Assembly (NCBI RefSeq): GCF_002803075.1
Contig: NZ_NNBK01000024.1
Span: forward strand, 1-64,000
DNA: 64,000 bases
Source: Streptomyces sp. CB01373
GTDB lineage: Bacteria; Actinomycetota; Actinomycetes; Streptomycetales; Streptomycetaceae
Direction of reading: 5' to 3'
Positions 16,930 through 25,463 of this stretch are shown here, one piece after another; within the stretch, counting starts at the first letter, position 1, and every line of letters starts with the position of its first letter. Both the position numbers and the translations under genes were made by a program. The notes under the pieces are model-generated. The model was not told where the DNA came from and ran no database searches. It worked only from the letters and a program-made list of their open reading frames with translations.

Positions 16930-18810
16930 ATGCACCCCTTTCTCGACAGACGCGGCCGCGCGCTGCGGCTGCTGCTCGCCGGACTGCTGTCCACGGCGGG
17001 CCTGACGGCCCTGGGCGCCCCGGCCGCGCACGCGGCGGGCGAGCCCGTCACCGCCTGGCTGACCACGACCGACGACTCCGACGGGCGGCACGTGGTCCGC
17101 GGCCTCGAACCGCAGACGCCGTTCGCCTTCCAGCCCGGCACCGGAGGCGGCGGTGAGAACATCACCGTCGACGAGAACACCCGCTACCAGACCTTCACCG
17201 GCGGCGGCGCCTCCTTCACCGACACCGCGGCCTGGCTGATGAACAGCAGCGGCGCGCTGTCGCAGTCGACCCGGGACGCGACCATGCGGAAGCTGTTCTC
17301 GCCCACGGACGGGATCGGGCTCTCCTTCCTGCGCAACCCGATGGGCGCCTCCGACCTGGCGCGCAACGGCTACACCTACGACGACGTGCCGGCCGGGCAG
17401 AGCGACCCGTCGCTCACGAAGTTCTCCATCGCCCACGATCTGGCCGACGTGGTGCCGCTGACCCGGCAGGCGCTCCAGCTCAACCCGGCGCTCACGGTGA
17501 TGGCCTCGCCCTGGACCGCGCCCGCCTGGATGAAGGACAGCGGGCAGCTCAACGGCGGCTGGCTGAAGGCGGAGGACTACGGGGCGTACGCCACGTACTT
17601 CGTGAAGTACCTCCAGGCCTACCGGGACCAGGGCGTCCCGGTGTCCTACGTGACCGTCCAGAACGAGCCCACCTGCTGCTCCGGCTACCCCTCGATGAGC
17701 TGGAACGCCAGTGGGCTCGCCTACTTCACCAAGAGCGAGCTGCTGCCCAAGCTCCAGTCCGCGGGCCTGTCCACCAAGGTGCTGGCGCACGACTGGAACT
17801 GGGACACCTACGACTCCTACGCCGCCCAGACGGTGGACGACGCGGCCGTCCGCTCGCACCCGAACTTCGGCGGCATCGCCTGGCACGGCTACGGCGGCAA
17901 CGTCGCCATGCAGACCACCGTGCACAACCGGTACCCGCAGCTGGACGCCTTCGGCACCGAGCACTCGGGCGGCACCTGGATCGGCCACCAGCAGCGCGAG
18001 GACATGCTCAACATCGTCGACTACACCCGGAACTGGGCGAAGTCGGTGACCAAGTGGTCGCTGGCGGTGGACCAGAAGGGGGGTCCGCACAACGGCGGTT
18101 GCGGCACCTGCAGCGGGCTGATCACCGTGCAGAACGGCGAGGCACGGTCGGGACAGGTCGACTACACGGTCGAGTACTACGACATGGGGCACCTGACGAA
18201 GTTCGTACGGCCGGGTGCGCAGCGGATCGCGTCCACCGCCTCCTCGGCGGTGCCGAACGTCGCCTGGCGCAACCCGGACGGCGGCAAGGCCCTGATCGCC
18301 TACAACGACGCCACCACCGCGAAGACCGTCACGGTCAACTGGGGCTCTCAGCACGCCACCTACTCGCTGCCGGGCCGGACGTCGGCCACCTTCACCTGGT
18401 CGGGGACGCAGTCGGGCGGCGGGAGCAAGTCGGGCGCGTTCGTCGGGCTCGCGGGCAAGTGCCTGGACGTGGCGGGCGGTTCGTCGGCGAACGGCACGGC
18501 GGTGCAGCTCTACGACTGCAACTCCAGCACGGCCCAGCAGTGGACGGTCCAGCCGGACGGGTCGGTGCGGGCGCTGGGCAAGTGCCTGGACGTGACGTCG
18601 GCGTCGACCGCCAACGGGGCGAAGGTGCAGCTCTACGACTGCAACGGCACCAAGGCCCAGCAGTGGTCGTACAACGCCTCGACCGGTGACGTGGTGAACC
18701 TCGCCGCGGACAAGTGCCTGGACGTGACCGACAACTCCTCGGCCAACGGGGCCCGCGCGCAGATCTGGTCGTGCACCGGAGCGGCCAACCAGAAGTGGCG
18801 GTTGCAGTAG
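16930..18810 (+). CDS. Secreted GH30 glycosidase with ricin-type CBM13
   Basis: This 626-aa exported enzyme has a signal peptide ending near PAAHA. A GH30 barrel follows, with acid/base Glu246 (in VTVQNEPTCC) and nucleophile Glu344 (in AFGTEHSGG). A C-terminal beta-trefoil has three GKCLDV...QQW repeats (about residues 495-626). GH30 enzymes include beta-1,6-glucanases, glucosylceramidases and xylanases; this sequence looks closest to the beta-1,6-glucanase type, which would suit fungal cell-wall attack, but the subfamily is inference. It is paired divergently with the GH3 gene, which could finish oligosaccharide breakdown. Confidence 0.92.
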   Translation: MHPFLDRRGRALRLLLAGLLSTAGLTALGAPAAHAAGEPVTAWLTTTDDSDGRHVVRGLEPQTPFAFQPGTGGGGENITVDENTRYQTFTGGGASFTDTAAWLMNSSGALSQSTRDATMRKLFSPTDGIGLSFLRNPMGASDLARNGYTYDDVPAGQSDPSLTKFSIAHDLADVVPLTRQALQLNPALTVMASPWTAPAWMKDSGQLNGGWLKAEDYGAYATYFVKYLQAYRDQGVPVSYVTVQNEPTCCSGYPSMSWNASGLAYFTKSELLPKLQSAGLSTKVLAHDWNWDTYDSYAAQTVDDAAVRSHPNFGGIAWHGYGGNVAMQTTVHNRYPQLDAFGTEHSGGTWIGHQQREDMLNIVDYTRNWAKSVTKWSLAVDQKGGPHNGGCGTCSGLITVQNGEARSGQVDYTVEYYDMGHLTKFVRPGAQRIASTASSAVPNVAWRNPDGGKALIAYNDATTAKTVTVNWGSQHATYSLPGRTSATFTWSGTQSGGGSKSGAFVGLAGKCLDVAGGSSANGTAVQLYDCNSSTAQQWTVQPDGSVRALGKCLDVTSASTANGAKVQLYDCNGTKAQQWSYNASTGDVVNLAADKCLDVTDNSSANGARAQIWSCTGAANQKWRLQ

Positions 18811-18816
18811 TGCCGC

Positions 18817-18848
18817 CCGGCCGGCCGGAATCCCCTCCGGCCGGCCGG
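18817..18848 (+). terminator. Terminator of GH30 gene
   Basis: A perfect 13-bp stem (CCGGCCGGCCGGA at 18817-18829 with 18836-18848) has a 6-nt loop, 7 bp after the stop. Confidence 0.8.
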
Positions 18849-18943
18849 ACACCGGTCGCGGCACCGGGCCGGCGGCCCGGTGCGGACGTATGGTCGGGGG
18901 TGTCCCCGTGCCCGACATGACCACCCCGACCAGGAGCGCCGGC

Positions 18944-19549
18944 ATGACCACACCTCGGGACCTGTTGTTGATCACCATGGACGTGCCGTCCGAGCGCCCC
19001 GTCGAGCAGGGCGATCTGTCGCTCGCGCTGGCGGGCGCCGAACTGGCCGACCTGCTCGCCGCCGGGGCCGCCGGGCTGGACGGTGACCGCATCGTGCCGC
19101 TCCCCCGGCGGGACACCGGGGACCCCTTGCTGGACCGGGCGGCGGCGTCGCTGAAGGAGCGGCCGCCGCACGAGTCCGTCGAGGACTGGCTGTGGCGCCG
19201 CGGAGAGGGCCTGGCCGTGGCCTACATCGACGCTCTGGACGCGGAGGGGCAGCTCACCGGTCGGCGGCACCGCTGGATGCCCGCGCGCGGCAACCGGAAG
19301 ACGCCCGCCGACACACCGGCGCGGCACGCGGCGGCCGAGCGCTGGGCCTCCCGCGACCCGGTCATCGCCGGACTCGCGGCCGCCGTGGGCATCGAGGCGG
19401 AGCCGGGCGCCCCGCTCACCGCGCCGGACGACGACGCCCTGGTCACCGTGCTGGCCACCGTCAACGACGCGGTGACGGAGCTGGAGGCCGTACGGCAGCG
19501 GCGGCGCATCGAGAACGCGGCCTTCGACAACATCTGGCGCGCTCCCTGA
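18944..19549 (+). CDS. GOLPH3/VPS74-like (GPP34 family) protein
   Basis: This 201-aa, largely helical protein has the family opening RDLLLITMD, the LSLALAGAELADLL helix, and a DWLWRRGEGLAVAY segment. It ends in a helix ending with the family-like FDNIWRAP. In eukaryotes such proteins bind phosphatidylinositol-4-phosphate at the Golgi; streptomycetes carry several copies whose role is not established. ATG 18944 with AGGAG seven bases upstream is preferred to GTG/ATG alternatives at 18890 and 18917. It converges with the VOC gene, 9 bp between stops. Confidence 0.85.
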   Translation: MTTPRDLLLITMDVPSERPVEQGDLSLALAGAELADLLAAGAAGLDGDRIVPLPRRDTGDPLLDRAAASLKERPPHESVEDWLWRRGEGLAVAYIDALDAEGQLTGRRHRWMPARGNRKTPADTPARHAAAERWASRDPVIAGLAAAVGIEAEPGAPLTAPDDDALVTVLATVNDAVTELEAVRQRRRIENAAFDNIWRAP

Positions 19550-19558
19550 GGAGGGTGG

Positions 19559-20029
19559 CTAGTGCATGGGCCGGCCGATGCCCAGCAGGTTTCCCTCGCT
19601 GTCCCGGAACCAGGCGCCGCGCTCTCCGCGCGCACCCTTGCTCGGGTAGTTCCCCTCGACCTCGGCGATGCCGTCCCGCGTGCGGAACCCGGGCCTGTCG
19701 ACCTCCTCGAGGACGACGCCGAGCCGCCGCAGCTCCGACACGGCCGCCTCGATGTCGTCGACCTCCCACGCCATCTGGGTGAACGTGCCGGGCGAGGCCC
19801 CGGTGGAGAGGAAGACCACGAAGCTGCTCCCTCCGCACCGGTACAGCAGTCCGCCCGGCCGCTCCTCCACAGGCCGCAGCCCCAGTCTGTCGGCGTAGAA
19901 GCGCCGCGCCCGGTCCAGGTCCCGGGCCGGCAGCCGGGTCGTCACACGCCCCCTCGCCAGGAAGCCGCCGTCCGGAGAGCCGATGTCCGAAGAGCCGGTG
20001 TCCGGAGAGCCCGAGTCGTCCGCGTCCAT
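19559..20029 (-). CDS. VOC (glyoxalase/bleomycin-resistance fold) protein
   Basis: This 156-aa single-domain VOC protein contains RVTTRLPARDLDRARRFYAD at the start of the fold, VVFLSTGASPGTFTQMAWEV in the middle and GAWFRDSEGNLLGI near the end. Such proteins bind metals or small ligands and act as lyases, dioxygenases or resistance proteins; the substrate is not deducible. The first 25 residues are Asp/Ser/Gly-rich and outside the fold, so the true start may be a later GTG. It precedes no other gene on its strand. Confidence 0.8.
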   Translation of the reverse strand: MDADDSGSPDTGSSDIGSPDGGFLARGRVTTRLPARDLDRARRFYADRLGLRPVEERPGGLLYRCGGSSFVVFLSTGASPGTFTQMAWEVDDIEAAVSELRRLGVVLEEVDRPGFRTRDGIAEVEGNYPSKGARGERGAWFRDSEGNLLGIGRPMH

Positions 20030-20082
20030 GTCTCCACTGTGCCGTGGCGGGCGGCGGACGGCGGCCCCGGGCGTCCGTACGG

Positions 20083-21687
20083 CTACTTCGCCGGTTCCAC
20101 CCCGGCGCGCAGCAGACCGTAGGTGTACGCGTCCTCCAGGGCCTGCCAGGAGGCCGCGATCACGTTGTCGGCCACGCCCACCGTGGACCACTCGCCCCGG
20201 CCGTCCGAGGTGGAGATCAGCACGCGGGTGGTGGAGGAGGTGCTGTGCTTGCCCTCCAGGATGCGGACCTTGTAGTCGACCAGGCCGAGGGAGGCCAGCT
20301 CGGGGTAGATCTTCTCCAGGGCCACCCGCAGTGCGCGGTCGAGGGCGTTGACCGGGCCGTTGCCCTCGGCGGTGGCGACGATGCGCTCGCTCTTGGCCCA
20401 CAGCTTCACCGTGGCCTCGTTGGCGTGGGTGCCGTCGGGGCGGTCCTCGACGATCGCCCGCCAGGACTCCACGTCGAAGTACTTCAGCGGCCTGCCCTCG
20501 GCCTCGGCGCGCAGCAGCAGTTCGAAGCTCGCGTCGGCCGCCTCGTAGGTGTAGCCCTTGAGCTCGCGCTCCTTGACCCGCTCGACCACCCGGCCGACCA
20601 GTTCGCGGTCGCCGCCGAGGTCGATGCCGAGTTCCTTGCCCTTGAGCTCGATGGAGGCGCGGCCCGCCATGTCGGAGACCAGCATGCGCATGGTGTTGCC
20701 GACCTGCTCGGGGTCGATGTGCTGGTACAGGTCCGGGTCGACCTTGATGGCGGAGGCGTGCAGGCCCGCCTTGTGGGCGAAGGCGGAGACACCCACGTAG
20801 GGCTGGTGGGTGGAGGGCGTGAGGTTGACGACCTCGGCGATGGCGTGGGAGATGCGGGTCATCTCGCGCAGCCGGTCCTCGGGCAGCACCCGCTTGCCGT
20901 ACTTCAGCTCCAGGGCCGCGACCACCGGGAAGAGGTTGGCGTTGCCGACGCGTTCGCCGTAGCCGTTGGCCGTGCACTGCACGTGGGTGGCGCCGGCGTC
21001 GACGGCCGCGAGGGTGTTGGCGACCGCGCAGCCGGTGTCGTCCTGGGCGTGGATGCCGAGGCGGGCGCCGGTGTCCGCGAGGACGGTGGAGACGACCGCC
21101 TGGACCTGGGCGGGCAGCATGCCGCCGTTGGTGTCGCAGAGGATCACCACGTCCGCGCCGGCCTCCGCGGCGGTGCGGACGACGGCCTTGGCGTACTGGG
21201 GGTTGGCGCGGTAGCCGTCGAAGAAGTGCTCGCAGTCGACGAAGACCCGGCGGCCCTCGGCGCGCAGGTGGGAGACGGTGTCGCGGACCATCTCCAGGTT
21301 CTCCTCCAGCGTGGTGCGCAGCGCCAGCTCCACGTGCCGGTCGTGCGACTTGGCGACCAGGGTGATCACCTGGGCACCGGACTCCAGCAGCGCCCTGACC
21401 TGGGGGTCGTCCGCCGCCTTGGCACCGGCCCGGCGGGTCGCCCCGAAGGCGACGAGCTGGGCGTGCCGGAAGTCGATCTCCTCCTTGGCGCGGGCGAAGA
21501 ACTCGGTGTCCCGCGGGTTCGCGCCGGGCCAGCCACCCTCGATGAAGCCCACGCCGAAGTCGTCCAGGTGCCGAGCGATGGCCAGCTTGTCGGCGACCGT
21601 GAGGTTGATCCCCTCACGCTGGGCGCCGTCGCGCAGGGTGGTGTCGAAGACGTGGAACGAATCGTCGAGCTGGCTGGTTGCGGTCAT
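20083..21687 (-). CDS. cimA: (R)-citramalate synthase
   Basis: This 534-aa enzyme of the isopropylmalate/homocitrate synthase family condenses pyruvate and acetyl-CoA to citramalate, feeding 2-oxobutyrate for isoleucine without threonine. It opens with HVFDTTLRDGAQREG (metal and catalytic site) and has the barrel motifs LCDTNGG and GIHAQDDTGCAVANTLAA. A C-terminal regulatory domain follows, ending near LRAGVEPAK. The length and the AFAHKAGLHASAI segment fit CimA better than LeuA. ATG 21687 has AGGAG ten bases upstream. The same frame stays open upstream through a terminator-like hairpin, which suggests leader control. Confidence 0.88.
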   Translation of the reverse strand: MTATSQLDDSFHVFDTTLRDGAQREGINLTVADKLAIARHLDDFGVGFIEGGWPGANPRDTEFFARAKEEIDFRHAQLVAFGATRRAGAKAADDPQVRALLESGAQVITLVAKSHDRHVELALRTTLEENLEMVRDTVSHLRAEGRRVFVDCEHFFDGYRANPQYAKAVVRTAAEAGADVVILCDTNGGMLPAQVQAVVSTVLADTGARLGIHAQDDTGCAVANTLAAVDAGATHVQCTANGYGERVGNANLFPVVAALELKYGKRVLPEDRLREMTRISHAIAEVVNLTPSTHQPYVGVSAFAHKAGLHASAIKVDPDLYQHIDPEQVGNTMRMLVSDMAGRASIELKGKELGIDLGGDRELVGRVVERVKERELKGYTYEAADASFELLLRAEAEGRPLKYFDVESWRAIVEDRPDGTHANEATVKLWAKSERIVATAEGNGPVNALDRALRVALEKIYPELASLGLVDYKVRILEGKHSTSSTTRVLISTSDGRGEWSTVGVADNVIAASWQALEDAYTYGLLRAGVEPAK

Positions 21688-21800
21688 GGTCTCAAGGCTC
21701 CTGTTTGCAATCTCGGTCTTGCCGTCAATGACCGGCTCCACCGTTCCCCCAATGGTCCCTCGCGCAGCGGTCCCGGCTGTGGGTGGGCCGGGAAAACGAA

Positions 21801-21826
21801 AGACCCCTCGCGGGTGCGAGAGGTCT
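21801..21826 (-). promoter_or_regulatory. Attenuator-like terminator hairpin before cimA
   Basis: On the minus strand an 11-bp stem (21826-21816 with 21811-21801), fully paired if one G-U is allowed, closes a 4-nt loop. It is followed by TTCGTTTTCC, an unusually T-rich tail for this genome. It lies 114 bp before the cimA ATG and 212 bp after the previous gene on that strand. Ile-Val-Val-Leu codons occur just upstream, in frame with cimA. Confidence 0.55.
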
Positions 21827-21878
21827 GCGCGCGGGTCGAGGACGACGATGGCCGCCCGTACCTGGTCGTACGTGGCGG

Positions 21879-21914
21879 TCACTGCGGACCGGCGCGCCTG
21901 CTGCCAATAATCAT
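21879..21914 (-). CDS. Possible 11-aa leader peptide MIIGSRRAGPQ
   Basis: An ATG-initiated mini-ORF begins with two consecutive ATT isoleucine codons, which are rare in this GC-rich genome, and ends at TGA just before the cimA hairpin region. No convincing ribosome site precedes it, so this is a candidate only. Isoleucine codons would fit control of cimA by isoleucine supply. Confidence 0.3.
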   Translation of the reverse strand: MIIGSRRAGPQ

Positions 21915-22038
21915 GGCGGACGAGAGCACGGGGGCAGTCTGGCACAATCCCGTCACTCACGGACGCGCGTCTCAGGATGCGGGCGTCAACCTGGACACCT
22001 CCCAGGCCTTCGGCACTTCGTCGGGTATCTGGTGTACG

Positions 22039-23130
22039 TCAGTTCAGCCGTCGTACGAAGACGTCCGGGACGCCGTTGGTGTCGTGCGGCACCAGGTCGG
22101 CGGCCGGGGAGGAGAAGACGACGGCGTGGCCCCGGCGGTCCATGGCGCGGGGCGAGGCGGTGGCGCCCGCCGGGGCCACCTGGTGCCGCCTGCCGGACGG
22201 CAGGGTGAGCAGGTCGAGTCCGCCCTCGCCGGACAGCAGCACGTGCCGCAACGTCCCGTCGGCTGCGACCGCCTCGGTGCCGGCCACCTGCCGGACGCGT
22301 CCGGTGCGCAGGTCCTGGACGTACGCGGTGGTCGTCCAGTCGGCCGCCGTGGCGTTGAACAGGGCGCTGCGGCCGTCGTCGGAGAGCCGGACGAGCGTGG
22401 CCGGAAATCCGCTGCCGACGGCGGACTCGTGTCCGTCGCGGACGACGTGGATCCGCCCCTCGGTGCCGTGGTCCGTGCGGGCCGCCACGCTGTAGGCGAC
22501 CGTGCGGCCGTCGGCGCTGAACCAGGCGTTGAGGATCATGCCCTCGGCCGGCAGCGGCGAGATCTGCCGGTCGGTGCCGGTGTCCAGGTCGCGGACGTAG
22601 AGCACGCGTGCGTAGTCGTCGCCGTGGCGGTTGCCGAGGGTGTACGCCACGTGCCGGCCGTCGGCGCTGATCGCGGCCGCGGTGCCCAGTTCGTAGGAGG
22701 TGTCCTGCGGCGGCTCCTCGGGCCACAGCACCTCCGTGCGACCCGTGACGCGGTCGTACACGTACGGCTTGGGGTACCGGTTGCCGTTGGAGTAGGCGAG
22801 ACGGCGGCCGTCGCCGCTGAGCATCGGCCCCGTGGTGTGGAGCAGGTCCTCCGGGACCTGGGTGAGTCTGCCGGTGCGCAGGTCCTTGAGGTACAGGCGG
22901 GTGTCGAAACCACCCTCGGGGTCCGCCGAGGAGAAGACGGCGTACCGGCCGTCGCCGCTGATGACGCCGCCGCCCGAGGCCGCGGTCAGCTCGCTCCCGT
23001 CGGTGGCGGTGCTGATCCGCTCGACGCGTGGCGGAGGGGGCGCGGCGACGGCGGCCGGGCCGAGCGCGAGCAGCAGTGCCGCTGCCGACGCGGCGCCGAG
23101 AACTGCGCGGACGTGTGCGGTCATGGCCAT
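22039..23130 (-). CDS. Secreted PD40/TolB-like beta-propeller protein
   Basis: This 363-aa exported protein has a signal peptide (VLGAASAAALLLALGPAAVAA) followed by repeats of the form ISGDGRYAVFSS, LSGDGRRLAYSN, ISADGRHVAYTL and FSADGRTVAYSV. These are WD40-like/PD40 blades of a six- or seven-bladed propeller. The blades carry no catalytic residues I can recognise; such proteins are binding modules or envelope proteins. ATG 23130 is chosen, with ATG 23124 an alternative. It ends 212 bp before the cimA leader hairpin. Confidence 0.75.
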   Translation of the reverse strand: MAMTAHVRAVLGAASAAALLLALGPAAVAAPPPPRVERISTATDGSELTAASGGGVISGDGRYAVFSSADPEGGFDTRLYLKDLRTGRLTQVPEDLLHTTGPMLSGDGRRLAYSNGNRYPKPYVYDRVTGRTEVLWPEEPPQDTSYELGTAAAISADGRHVAYTLGNRHGDDYARVLYVRDLDTGTDRQISPLPAEGMILNAWFSADGRTVAYSVAARTDHGTEGRIHVVRDGHESAVGSGFPATLVRLSDDGRSALFNATAADWTTTAYVQDLRTGRVRQVAGTEAVAADGTLRHVLLSGEGGLDLLTLPSGRRHQVAPAGATASPRAMDRRGHAVVFSSPAADLVPHDTNGVPDVFVRRLN

Positions 23131-23242
23131 GGTTCCCCCCCGAACCGGTCCTCCCCCGGTCCCGCACCGAGGACTTTCCGGATTCAAACGCACCGGCCGG
23201 TACGCGGCAATGCGCCGGATTACGTACAACCCCGGCGGTTGA

Positions 23243-23869
23243 TCAGGCGTCCGCGAGCCCGGGCCGGTTCAGCGCGTCGTCGAGGAACTCCCTCACATGG
23301 CACATGACCTGGGGCCGGTCCGTACCGCGCAGCCCGATCGCGACGTGGATGGAGAAGCCGTCGAGGAGGGCGCGCAGCCGGGCGGCGAAGCGGTCCGCGT
23401 CGACCGGCCGGAACTCGCCGCGGGAGACACCCTCGGCGACCAGCGCGGCCAGGTCCCGGTGCCAGGCGCCCTCGATGGCGGCCTGCCGGTCGCGGGCGTC
23501 CTCGCCGGCATTCAGCGAGCGGTTCCAGACCTCCAGCCACAGCGTCCAGTGCGGGTCGCGGTGACCGTCCGGCACGTACAGGTCCACGTAGGCGTCGAGA
23601 CGTTCGCGGACCGGGGCGGCACGGGTCAGCAGCCGCCCGCGCTCGGCCCCGAGCCGGCTCTCGCTCCACTCCAGGGTCTGCAGCAGCAGCTCGTCCTTGG
23701 AGCGGAAGTAGTAGAGCAGATGGCCGCTGCTCATCCCGACCTCGCGCCCGAGCGCCGCCATGGTGAGCTGCTCGAGACCGCGCTCGGCGATCATCTCCAT
23801 GGCGGCGGCGAGCACGTCCTCACGCGGCGGCGCGGGGGTACGCCTGCGGGGCGCCGGGGCGGTGCTCAT
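23243..23869 (-). CDS. TetR family regulator of the urease/agmatine operon (probable)
   Basis: This 208-aa TetR-type repressor has an N-terminal HTH (DVLAAAMEMIAERGLEQLTM, then ALGREVGMSSGHLLYYF) and a helical ligand-binding C-terminal domain with DPHWTLWLEVWNRSL. The BetI/RutR-like arrangement suits a small-molecule ligand. Its ATG overlaps the stop of the preceding Cys-rich gene (ATGA), so it is the last member of the ureAB-ureC-aguA unit. By position it probably controls that operon, acting at the palindrome 27859-27875; this is inference. Confidence 0.85.
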   Translation of the reverse strand: MSTAPAPRRRTPAPPREDVLAAAMEMIAERGLEQLTMAALGREVGMSSGHLLYYFRSKDELLLQTLEWSESRLGAERGRLLTRAAPVRERLDAYVDLYVPDGHRDPHWTLWLEVWNRSLNAGEDARDRQAAIEGAWHRDLAALVAEGVSRGEFRPVDADRFAARLRALLDGFSIHVAIGLRGTDRPQVMCHVREFLDDALNRPGLADA

Positions 23870-24360
23870 GCCGGGACCGTCCGTACGGCGCCGGGCAGGA
23901 AGTGGGTCTCGTAGGGGCCGTAGCACTCGCCGAACAGCGTCGCCACCACCGCTCCGCACCCGCCGCACACCTGGTTCGGGCCCTCCCGGCCGGTGGCCCC
24001 GCAGCACCCGTGCTCCTGGCAGGCGGGGTTGTACGACAGGAAACCGGCCGTGTCCTCGGGGCCGACCACCAGGGTGTCGCGCGGCCCGGCCGACATCGGG
24101 AATCCCGGGCCGTCGGGGTTCCCCACGCACACGCCGGGGACGGCGGCCCCCGCCCACTCCGGGTCCGGGTGCGGCACGAACGGCGCCCCGCTCGGCTCGG
24201 GATCCACGGCGTACGTGCCCGGCGGCACGGTCGGCGGGGCGTGCCGCGAGCCGTCCGGGTTCTTCCGGCCGTCGTGCTCCGGGCGGGGCGGCAGTTCTGC
24301 CGGCGGACGCAGCGGTTGGGTGAGGTGTCGGGCGCAGGCTGCGCAGACCAGTACGTTCAC
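23866..24360 (-). CDS. Cys-rich protein of unknown function, urease/agmatine operon
   Basis: This 164-aa protein opens with VCAAC, then a Pro-rich region, then a Cys-rich second half (ACQEHGCCGATG and VCGGCGAVVATLFGECYG) that looks like one or two zinc-binding knuckles. I do not recognise the family. It begins 24 bp after aguA and overlaps tetR by 4 bp, so it is translationally coupled within the operon. The GTG start has only a weak ribosome site. A metal-handling role next to a nickel enzyme would make sense but is speculation. Confidence 0.75.
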   Translation of the reverse strand: MNVLVCAACARHLTQPLRPPAELPPRPEHDGRKNPDGSRHAPPTVPPGTYAVDPEPSGAPFVPHPDPEWAGAAVPGVCVGNPDGPGFPMSAGPRDTLVVGPEDTAGFLSYNPACQEHGCCGATGREGPNQVCGGCGAVVATLFGECYGPYETHFLPGAVRTVPA

Positions 24361-24384
24361 TCGTACGTTGTACCTGACCGGCTG

Positions 24385-25434
24385 CTACCTGACGACCGGC
24401 TTCGGCTGCTGCTGGGTGATGCAGTGGATGCCTCCGCCGCCGGCGAAGATGTCGCGGGCGTCGACCGGGGTCACGGTGCGGTCGGGGAAGAGCCGGCTGA
24501 AGATGCCGGCCGCCTGCTCGTCGCGCGGGTCGTCGAAGGCGCACAGGACGACGCCGCCGTTGCAGAGGTAGTGGTTGATGTAGGAGTAGTCGGCCCAGTG
24601 CCCGTCGGCCTCCAGGACGGTGGGGGCGGGGACTTCGACGACCTCCAGGGGGCGGCCCTCGGCGTCGGTGGCCGACTTCAGGAGGCCGATGACCTCCTTG
24701 GTCACCTCGTGGTCGGGGTGGGCCGGGTCCGGCTGGTGGTGGGCGACGACGACACCGGGGCGGGCGAAGGCGGCCACGATGTCGACGTGGCCGAGGGTGC
24801 CGTAGCCGTAGGGAGGGTAGTCGCCGGTCAGGCCGCGCGGCAGCCAGATCGCCTTGCGGGTGCCGAGGTGGGCGTGGATCTCCGCCTCGACCTGCTCCTT
24901 CGTCCAGTGCGGGTTGCGCTCGGGGCCGAGCTGCACGGTCTCGGTCAGCAGGACCGTGCCCTCGCCGTCGACGTGGATCCCGCCGCCCTCGTTGACGAGC
25001 GAGGAGGCGTACGTCTTCGCGCCCGCGAGGTCCGAGACATACGAGGCGATCTTCCCGTCGTGCTCCCAGCGGGCCCAGTCCTGGGCTCCCCAGCCGTTGA
25101 ACGTCCAGTCGACGGCGGCGAGTTCGCCCGCGTCACTGGTCAGGAAGGTGGGGCCGATGTCGCGCATCCACGCGTCGTCCAGATCGCGTTCGACGGTGTC
25201 GATGCCGTCGCCCAGGAGGGTGCGGGCCTCGGCCGACTGGCCGGGGCCGCAGACCACCGTCACCGGTTCGAAGCGGCGTACGGCACGGGCCACCGACGCC
25301 CAGGCGGCACGGGAGGCGGCGACGTCGTCGGGGGTGTCGAAGGTCGGGTTGGGACCCGGCCACGCCATCCAGGTGCGCTCGTGCGGCGCCCACTCGGCGG
25401 GCATGCGGAAGCCGTCGGCGGCGGGGGTGTTCAT
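24385..25434 (-). CDS. aguA: Agmatine deiminase
   Basis: This 349-aa member of the guanidino-group hydrolase fold (peptidyl-arginine deiminase type) converts agmatine to N-carbamoylputrescine and ammonia. Recognisable parts are RMPAEWAPHERTWMAWP at the N-terminus, DDAWMRDIGPTF, LVNEGGGIHVDGEG, and GGGGIHCITQQQP. The last contains the catalytic Cys338. The length is typical. It lies 29 bp after ureC and 24 bp before the Cys-rich gene. No N-carbamoylputrescine amidase (aguB) is nearby, which leaves the next step open. Confidence 0.93.
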   Translation of the reverse strand: MNTPAADGFRMPAEWAPHERTWMAWPGPNPTFDTPDDVAASRAAWASVARAVRRFEPVTVVCGPGQSAEARTLLGDGIDTVERDLDDAWMRDIGPTFLTSDAGELAAVDWTFNGWGAQDWARWEHDGKIASYVSDLAGAKTYASSLVNEGGGIHVDGEGTVLLTETVQLGPERNPHWTKEQVEAEIHAHLGTRKAIWLPRGLTGDYPPYGYGTLGHVDIVAAFARPGVVVAHHQPDPAHPDHEVTKEVIGLLKSATDAEGRPLEVVEVPAPTVLEADGHWADYSYINHYLCNGGVVLCAFDDPRDEQAAGIFSRLFPDRTVTPVDARDIFAGGGGIHCITQQQPKPVVR

Positions 25435-25463
25435 CTCGGGAGTCCTCGCAGGGGTCACGGAGG

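Noticed and set aside
19559..20977. 472-codon minus-strand frame containing the VOC protein
   Set aside because: Only the last 156 codons read as a VOC domain; the earlier part is out of frame with cimA and looks like noise. The gene is therefore started at 20029.
20044..23307. 1087-codon plus-strand open frame
   Set aside because: It is the complement of cimA and the secreted propeller, whose family motifs are unmistakable.
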